Assembly: GCA_902523675.1 (NCBI GenBank)
Contig: CABZAL010000010.1
Location: 1 to 33,481, forward strand
DNA length: 33,481 bases
Reading direction: 5' to 3'
From: an uncultured Alphaproteobacteria bacterium
Lineage (GTDB): Bacteria > Pseudomonadota > Alphaproteobacteria > Methylaequorales > Methylaequoraceae
Shown: piece after piece, positions 27,493-33,481 of the stretch
Numbering within the stretch: position 1 is the stretch's first letter
How the letters are laid out: each line of letters opens with the position of its first letter
The notes under the pieces: generated by a model
What the model was told of the DNA's origin: nothing
Database searches by the model: none
Seen by the model: the letters and a program-made list of their open reading frames with translations, nothing else
Made by a program: the position numbers and the translations under genes

Positions 27493-29247
27493 ATGAACAA
27501 ATTAAAATTACCAATATGGAATCTTGATGATTTTTATCCTTCTCATGATTCAGAAGAATTCAAAAATGACTTAACTGAACTTGAAAAACTTATAAATAAT
27601 TTTTCCATGAGTTTTAAAGGAAAATTATCTAAATTATCACCCCAAAAGCTTATCGATGCGATATCAAAGTATGAGGAAATTGAAGAAATTATAGTTAAAA
27701 TTAAAAGCTATATTTTCCTATTGTATTGTACTGATCAATTAAATGAGACCAAAAGTGTTTTTTACCAAAAAACATCTGAGGATTTGACTAAATTAGAAGG
27801 TAGTTTGATCTTTTTTGGACTAGAAATCAATAAACTACCAAATAAAAATCTGCATAACATTAAAAACTCGAAGTATCATGTATGGTTAAAAATTCAAAGA
27901 AAGTTTAAACGGTATCAAAAAAACGAAAATATTGAAAAAGTTTTATTAGATAAATCCACAACAAGTTCAAACTCTTGGATAAGGCTCTTCGATGAGACTA
28001 TGGCTAGATTGAAGTTTAATCTAGCCGGCAAAAAACTCAACGAAAGTGAGATTCTGAATCTCATTTCTTCAAAGAACCCAAAAAAAAGAGAAAATGCTGC
28101 AAAAGTTTTTGGAAAAACCTTGAAGGAAAACATTCATCTTTTTTCAATGATAACCAATACCTTATCAAAGGATCTTCAAATAGATAATTCAATACGAGGG
28201 TTTACTAATCCTGATTCCTCAAGGCATTTAAGTAATCAAGTTGATGCTGCCGACGTCGATTGTTTAGCCGAAACTGTAAAAAAAAATTATAAAAGTCTTT
28301 CTCATAGATACTATAAATATAAAGCTAGGATATTTAAGACCAAGCAACTTCATTATTGGGATAGAAATGCACCTTATCCTAATCAAAGTGTTCAAAATAT
28401 ACATTGGTCTGAAGCAAAAAAAATTGTTTTAGAATCATATGAAAAGTTTGACAAAAGAATTTCTGACGTGGTGGAGTTATTTTTTAGAAACTCTTGGATT
28501 CATGCAGAGGTTCTAAATGGCAAAACATCAGGTGCTTTTGCCCATCCTACAGTACCGTCGGTTCATCCATATATTTTACTAAACTATCAGAGCAAGGTGA
28601 GGGACGTTATGACCTTATCACATGAGTTGGGTCATGGAGTGCACCAATATCTTGCTAATAACAATGGTTTACTATTATCCTCAACCCCTCTTACTTTAGC
28701 GGAAACTGCAAGCGTATTTGGAGAAATGTTGACTTTTCGCTCAATATTGAGTGGCACTAAGTCAAATGAACAAAGAAAAGTTGTGTTAAGATCAAAAATT
28801 GAGGATATGTTAAATACAGTTGTAAGACAAATTTCATTTTATGAATTTGAGAAAAAAATTCACCGTCAAAGACTTTTGGGTGAACTATCTACAGAAATTA
28901 TTTGTAGTTTTTGGTTAGAAACTCAAAAAGAAAGTTTAGGAGATTCTGTAAAGCTTAACGGTGATTACAAATATTTCTGGGCATATATTCCACACTTTAT
29001 TCATTCTCCCTTTTATGTTTATGCCTACGCTTTTGGAGATTGTCTTGTGAATTCACTTTATGCAAAATATGAAGAAGGATTGAAGGATTTTAACGATAAG
29101 TATATACACTTACTTAAATCTGGTGGATCGATTGAGTACTCTGAATTATTACAAACTTTTGATTTAGACCCAAAAGATTCAACATTTTGGCAAGGTGGTT
29201 TAAACTTAATAAAAAAACTTATAGATGATTTAGAAGAATTAGGATAA
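27493..29247 (+). CDS. pepF: Oligoendopeptidase F (M3 family)
   Basis: MTLSHELGHGVHQYLANNNG zinc motif, LAETASVFGEML, DRNAPYP. Confidence 0.92.
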   Translation: MNKLKLPIWNLDDFYPSHDSEEFKNDLTELEKLINNFSMSFKGKLSKLSPQKLIDAISKYEEIEEIIVKIKSYIFLLYCTDQLNETKSVFYQKTSEDLTKLEGSLIFFGLEINKLPNKNLHNIKNSKYHVWLKIQRKFKRYQKNENIEKVLLDKSTTSSNSWIRLFDETMARLKFNLAGKKLNESEILNLISSKNPKKRENAAKVFGKTLKENIHLFSMITNTLSKDLQIDNSIRGFTNPDSSRHLSNQVDAADVDCLAETVKKNYKSLSHRYYKYKARIFKTKQLHYWDRNAPYPNQSVQNIHWSEAKKIVLESYEKFDKRISDVVELFFRNSWIHAEVLNGKTSGAFAHPTVPSVHPYILLNYQSKVRDVMTLSHELGHGVHQYLANNNGLLLSSTPLTLAETASVFGEMLTFRSILSGTKSNEQRKVVLRSKIEDMLNTVVRQISFYEFEKKIHRQRLLGELSTEIICSFWLETQKESLGDSVKLNGDYKYFWAYIPHFIHSPFYVYAYAFGDCLVNSLYAKYEEGLKDFNDKYIHLLKSGGSIEYSELLQTFDLDPKDSTFWQGGLNLIKKLIDDLEELG

Positions 29248-29263
29248 TTATACTTATATAAAA

Positions 29264-30382
29264 ATGATAAAATTAGCTGTTCCAAAAGAAAGACATGAGA
29301 ATGAACTTAGAGTGAGCATTACCCCAGATTGTGTTTCATCTTTAAAAAAAATTGGCTTTGAAGTTTTCATAGAAGAAGGAGCTGGTAATGGTGCATCATT
29401 TAGTGATAAAGACTATACAAATGCAGGAGCTAAAATTTCAAGACATGTTAAAGACTTGTATCAAAATGCTAAATTAATAGTCAAAATTCATAGACCGTTT
29501 AAAAGTTCAAAGATAAATGAATTTAATTTATTAGAAAACAATTCTTGTTTTCTTGGAACAATTTATTCTTCAAGATTTAAACAGGATTTTACAAATTTAA
29601 AAAAAGAAAACATTAATACTTTTGCAATGGAGCTTATGCCAAGAATTTCTAGAGCTCAAAGCATGGATGTCTTGTCTTCACAAAGCAATCTTTCTGGTTA
29701 TAAAGCTGTTGTAGACTCTGCATCCTTGTATAATAAAGCTTTTCCACTTATGATGACTTCAGCAGGAACAATTGCTCCGGCAAAATTACTTGTAATTGGT
29801 GCTGGGGTGGCTGGACTTCAGGCGATTGCTACTGCAAAGAGACTTGGTTCAGTTGTATTTTGTTTTGATGTCAGATCTGCGACGCAGGAACAAGTAGAAA
29901 GTTTAGGTGGGAATTTCATAAAAGTAGGTGGTGAAGATTCAGGAGAGTCTGCAAGTGGTTATGCTAAAGAAATGTCCGCGGCCTATAAAAAAAAACAAGC
30001 AGTTCTGTTGGAAGAAAATATCAAAAAAATGGATATTGTAATTACCACAGCCCTTATACCAGGAAAAAAGGCCCCACTAATAATAACAAAAAAAATGGTT
30101 AAAAGTATGAAATCTGGAAGTGTAATTATGGATCTTGCTTCAGAATTCGGTGGGAACTGTGAATTAACTAAACATGGAAAAACAATTGAGTTTGAATCTA
30201 AAAAAATTATTGGTCCCTTTAATCTTCCTTCGTCAGTATCTCAAGACGCATCTAGACTTTATTCAAAAAATATTTTAAATTTCTTAAAAAATTCCTGTAA
30301 AGAAGGTAAATTTCTTGATTTCAATTGGGAAGATGAACTAGTAAAAGGTACTTGTGTTAATAAAGTAAAAAAAGGTAGATAA
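29264..30382 (+). CDS. pntAA: NAD(P) transhydrogenase subunit alpha part 1
   Basis: VPKERHENELRVSITPDCVSSLKKIGFEVFIEEGAG, LVIGAGVAGLQAIATAKRLGSVVFCFDVR, ALIPGKKAPLIITKKMV. Confidence 0.95.
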   Translation: MIKLAVPKERHENELRVSITPDCVSSLKKIGFEVFIEEGAGNGASFSDKDYTNAGAKISRHVKDLYQNAKLIVKIHRPFKSSKINEFNLLENNSCFLGTIYSSRFKQDFTNLKKENINTFAMELMPRISRAQSMDVLSSQSNLSGYKAVVDSASLYNKAFPLMMTSAGTIAPAKLLVIGAGVAGLQAIATAKRLGSVVFCFDVRSATQEQVESLGGNFIKVGGEDSGESASGYAKEMSAAYKKKQAVLLEENIKKMDIVITTALIPGKKAPLIITKKMVKSMKSGSVIMDLASEFGGNCELTKHGKTIEFESKKIIGPFNLPSSVSQDASRLYSKNILNFLKNSCKEGKFLDFNWEDELVKGTCVNKVKKGR

Positions 30383-30384
30383 AA

Positions 30385-30690
30385 ATGGAAACAGTTGATC
30401 CAATAATAACATTATTGATAATATTTGTTTTAGCCTGTATGGTGGGTTATTATGTTATTTGGGGTGTAACTTCTGCCTTACACTCACCCCTAATGGCAGT
30501 CACAAATGCTATATCCAGTGTTATAATTGTGGGAGCTATAATTGCAGCCGGTCCCTCAGAAATTAACTTTTCTTCCATGATGGGATTTTTTGCGATTATT
30601 TTAGCATCAATTAACATTTTTGGGGGTTTTGTTGTTTCTCATAGAATGCTCTCAATGTTTAAGAAAAAAGAAAAAAAGACAAAAAAATGA
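30385..30690 (+). CDS. pntAB: NAD(P) transhydrogenase subunit alpha part 2
   Basis: ALHSPLMAVTNAISSVIIVGAI, FGGFVVSHRMLSMFKKKEKK. Confidence 0.95.
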   Translation: METVDPIITLLIIFVLACMVGYYVIWGVTSALHSPLMAVTNAISSVIIVGAIIAAGPSEINFSSMMGFFAIILASINIFGGFVVSHRMLSMFKKKEKKTKK

Positions 30691-32078
30691 TTTCAGCAAA
30701 TATCTCAGCAGTTGCATACTTAATTTCGGCAATTTTTTTCGTTTTCGCCCTTAATGGATTATCACACCCTGATAGTGCAAGGAGAGGGAATACTTTCGGT
30801 ATTCTTGGTATGATCACAGCAGTTGTAACTACCATGTTAAGTCCCCAAGTTATTTCATATCAAATGATTGTAGTAGCCATATTAATTGGTGGTACAATCG
30901 GAACTTTTATTGCCTTAAAAATTGAAATGACTTCTTTGCCAGAATTAGTTGCAGCGTTTCACTCTCTTGTTGGTTTAGCTGCAGTTTTTGTAGCTGCGAG
31001 TGCGTTATATTCTCCAGAAAGTTATGGAATTGGGGTTAAGGGAAACATATTCTTATCAAGTTTAATTGAAATGGCTATTGGAGTTACGATTGGAGCAATT
31101 ACATTTACAGGTTCAATAATTGCCTTTTCTAAACTCCAAGGAATTATGAGCGGAGCACCAATAACATTTTCAGGCCAACATTTACTGAACTTATTAATTG
31201 CAATTTCGATCATTATTTTAATTGGTTTGTTCTCTTCCACTGAATCAAAGTTATTATTTTGGGTTGTTGTAGCTATGTCATTATTTTTAGGAATTTTATT
31301 GATTATTCCTATAGGTGGAGCAGACATGCCTGTTGTTGTCTCAATGTTGAACTCTTATTCCGGATGGGCTGCAGCGGGAATCGGTTTTACTTTGAGTAAT
31401 CATTTACTTATCATTGTTGGTTCCTTGGTTGGTGCTTCTGGAGCAATACTTAGTTATGTTATGTGTAAAGGAATGAATAGATCATTTTTTAATGTGATAC
31501 TTGGAGGATTTGGTGTAGATGAAGGTAGTTCAAGCACAGGGAAAGTTGAAGAAAGGGCAGTAAAAACCGGAAGTCCCGAAGATGCAGCTTTTATTTTAAG
31601 TAATGCAAATTCAGTTATTATTGTCCCTGGATACGGAATGGCCGTTGCCCAAGCTCAACATGCACTTAGAGAAATGTGTGACACGTTAAAAAAAAATGAT
31701 GTAAAAGTTAAGTATGCTATTCATCCAGTCGCTGGAAGAATGCCAGGTCATATGAATGTTTTATTAGCCGAAGCTAATGTATCTTATGATGATGTATTTG
31801 AATTAGAAGAAATAAATAGTGACTTTTCTAATACAGATGCTGTACTTGTAATTGGAGCTAACGATATTACCAATCCTGCTGCTAAGACCGATAAGACCAG
31901 TCCTATTTACGGTATGCCCATTCTTGACGTTGAAAATGCTGGAACCGTCTTATTTATAAAAAGATCTATGGCTTCAGGATATGCTGGTGTGCAAAATGAA
32001 TTATTTTTTAAGGATAATACTATGATGCTTTTTTCAGATGCAAAAAAAATGGTGGAAAATATTATTAAAAATATATAG
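30687..32078 (+). CDS. pntB: NAD(P) transhydrogenase subunit beta
   Basis: GADMPVVVSMLNSYSGWAAAGIGF, VIIVPGYGMAVAQAQHALREM, IHPVAGRMPGHMNVLLAEA. Confidence 0.97.
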   Translation: MISANISAVAYLISAIFFVFALNGLSHPDSARRGNTFGILGMITAVVTTMLSPQVISYQMIVVAILIGGTIGTFIALKIEMTSLPELVAAFHSLVGLAAVFVAASALYSPESYGIGVKGNIFLSSLIEMAIGVTIGAITFTGSIIAFSKLQGIMSGAPITFSGQHLLNLLIAISIIILIGLFSSTESKLLFWVVVAMSLFLGILLIIPIGGADMPVVVSMLNSYSGWAAAGIGFTLSNHLLIIVGSLVGASGAILSYVMCKGMNRSFFNVILGGFGVDEGSSSTGKVEERAVKTGSPEDAAFILSNANSVIIVPGYGMAVAQAQHALREMCDTLKKNDVKVKYAIHPVAGRMPGHMNVLLAEANVSYDDVFELEEINSDFSNTDAVLVIGANDITNPAAKTDKTSPIYGMPILDVENAGTVLFIKRSMASGYAGVQNELFFKDNTMMLFSDAKKMVENIIKNI

Positions 32079-32082
32079 TTGT

Positions 32083-32286
32083 TTAAAAACCGTCGAAATC
32101 AATTTTTTTTCTGAGTATTTTCTTAAATCTTCTTGTAGACTCATTTAACAATCTAGCTTTTTTTTCAGAGGGTTTCTCGTAAGCTCTTCTTTGCTTCATT
32201 TCTCTAAAAACACCCTCTCTTTGCATTTTTTTCTTCATAGCACGCATTGCTTTTTCGACGTTGTTATCTTTTACATGTACTCTTAT
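32083..32286 (-). CDS. rpsU: 30S ribosomal protein S21 with predicted ATA start
   Basis: Not in the ORF track. (ATA)RVHVKDNNVEKAMRAMKKKMQREGVFREMKQRRAYEKPSEKKARLLNESTRRFKKILRKKIDFDGF*. In-frame TAG upstream; no ATG/GTG/TTG between it and the conserved core; AAAGGGAG Shine-Dalgarno 7 nt upstream of ATAATA. Confidence 0.85.
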   Translation of the reverse strand: MRVHVKDNNVEKAMRAMKKKMQREGVFREMKQRRAYEKPSEKKARLLNESTRRFKKILRKKIDFDGF

Positions 32287-32360
32287 TATTTTTTTTCTCC
32301 CTTTAAATTGTTGCTTCTAAGTTATATAAAAAATAATATTAATGTAAACCTTTTTTTTAA

Positions 32361-32972
32361 ATGAAAGAAAAAAATTTAAAAGACAAATTCACGCGAGAAA
32401 TCCTTAAGAATTTTGATAGCTTAAACTATAAAAATTTATCTAATATGGTTGAATGTAAAAAACTTGGAATTAAACCTGAACAATGCAGCAGATATTTATC
32501 ATCATTTTTCCCTAAAGGAATAAACGACGTCTTTTTAAATTTTAATGAAATGATAAGACTAAAACTTCATGATTTAACTAAACAGAAATTAAAAAAACTT
32601 TCTGTAAGTGAAAAAATAAAGTTTTTGTTATTTTCCAGATTAGAAATACTAGAAAAAGAAAAAATAAATTTTAAACCTTTATTGAGATATTTAATTCTTC
32701 CACAAAACTTTTTATTTACTAATAAGCTCCTTTTTAAAGTCTGCGACGAAATTTGGTTTTTGGCAGGAGATAAATCTTTAGATTTTAATTATTATTCAAA
32801 AAGAATTATTTTGATGAATATTTATTCTACTGGCTTAATTTATTGGATCTTTGACAAAAGTCCAAAAAAGATAAAGAGCAATGAGTTTATTAGTAAACAA
32901 ATCAAAAATGTATCTAAAATTGGTAAATATAAATATTGGGTAAAAAATATATTTGGAAACCTAGGATTATAG
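32361..32972 (+). CDS. COQ9 family protein (ubiquinone biosynthesis)
   Basis: C-term VCDEIWFLAGDKSLDFNYYSKRIILMNIYSTGLIYWIFD is the COQ9 signature; neighbours rpsU. Confidence 0.82.
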   Translation: MKEKNLKDKFTREILKNFDSLNYKNLSNMVECKKLGIKPEQCSRYLSSFFPKGINDVFLNFNEMIRLKLHDLTKQKLKKLSVSEKIKFLLFSRLEILEKEKINFKPLLRYLILPQNFLFTNKLLFKVCDEIWFLAGDKSLDFNYYSKRIILMNIYSTGLIYWIFDKSPKKIKSNEFISKQIKNVSKIGKYKYWVKNIFGNLGL

Positions 32973-33481
32973 TTTTTTAATATATGTTACATGTCCCATT
33001 TTTCTTTTTTCTTTAATAATTTTTTTAAAATAATCATAAATTTTAATATTTTTTTTACTGATTATTTTTTTTTGATACTCGTTACCAATTAAATTTTTCA
33101 TAATACCACCTGATAATATTTTTGGTGCTAAAACTTTTTGTTCAGAAATTGCTCTCAGTAAGTTTTCGAATTGATTAATTTTACAACAGTCTAGACTCCA
33201 ATGTCCTGAATTATGTGGTCTGGGCGCTAATTCATTAATTAGAACCTCACCATTTTTCAAAACAAACATTTCCACTGCTAAAATTCCAATTAGGTTCAAT
33301 TTTAAAGTAATTCTTTTCGCGTATTCAATTGCCTTTCGTTTTGTTTCTATAGAAATATCAGGAGGATATGTAGTTGACTTTAACATATTATCTTTATGTA
33401 AATTATGCACCGGTGGTAAATATTCAATATTACCTTTATAATCTCTGAAACTAATTACAGAAATTTCCTTATCAAAATCAA
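32967..33481 (-). CDS. purK: PurK, 5-(carboxyamino)imidazole ribonucleotide synthase, C-terminal part (runs off the window)
   Basis: GILAVEMFVLKNGEVLINELAPRPHNSGHWSLDCCKINQFENLLRA; frame stays open to 33481 (DFDKEISVISFRDYKGNIEYLPPVHNLHKDN), so the GTG at 33410 is not the true start. Confidence 0.93.
   Translation of the reverse strand, partial: DFDKEISVISFRDYKGNIEYLPPVHNLHKDNMLKSTTYPPDISIETKRKAIEYAKRITLKLNLIGILAVEMFVLKNGEVLINELAPRPHNSGHWSLDCCKINQFENLLRAISEQKVLAPKILSGGIMKNLIGNEYQKKIISKKNIKIYDYFKKIIKEKRKMGHVTYIKKL

Noticed and set aside
26743-31327. ORFs 26743-26928, 27061-27330, 27915-28133, 29058-29285 and 31022-31327
   Set aside because: Antisense to acyl-CoA ligase, oligoendopeptidase F or pntB; no independent support.
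29264-32078. Three-gene split of NAD(P) transhydrogenase
   Set aside because: Well known arrangement in Alphaproteobacteria, not novel.
1-33481. CRISPR arrays, transposases, integrases, phage or toxin-antitoxin genes
   Set aside because: Looked for on both strands; no repeat-spacer pattern or recognisable mobile-element protein was found.

Overview
AT-rich bacterial window. Gene content and synteny (split pntA1/pntA2/pntB, type-B L36, pyk/N-formylglutamate amidohydrolase/DUF1244, rpsU/COQ9) suggest an alphaproteobacterium. Positions ~850-18,960 are a flagellar locus: flgBCDEF; flgP-flgT-LysM-flgA-flgM-putative flgN-DUF2802; flhA-flhF-flhG-fliA; and a second FlgE-like gene. It stops next to a tRNA-Val(GAC) gene at 19,032-19,107, beyond which the genes are ordinary chromosomal ones (TRAP transporter, rpmJ, pyk, epimerase, acyl-CoA ligase, oligoendopeptidase F, transhydrogenase, rpsU, COQ9, purK). 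Main observations: (1) sigma-54-type -24/-12 elements (GG-N10-GC) at every flagellar operon head, in two divergent pairs, one of them overlapping and shared with an uncharacterised K/E-rich protein; (2) a 1547-aa FlgE with three tandem ~55-aa repeats, plus a separate 269-aa FlgE-like gene; (3) an rpsU gene, missed by the ORF track, with no ATG/GTG/TTG start and an ATA codon at the expected start position behind a good Shine-Dalgarno; (4) C33 in the tRNA-Val anticodon loop; (5) an FlhF with a degenerate GTPase motif paired with an FlhG lacking its N-terminal activator segment; (6) a Vibrio-like flgP/flgT module in an apparent alphaproteobacterium. All calls come from reading the sequence; no database searches were run.
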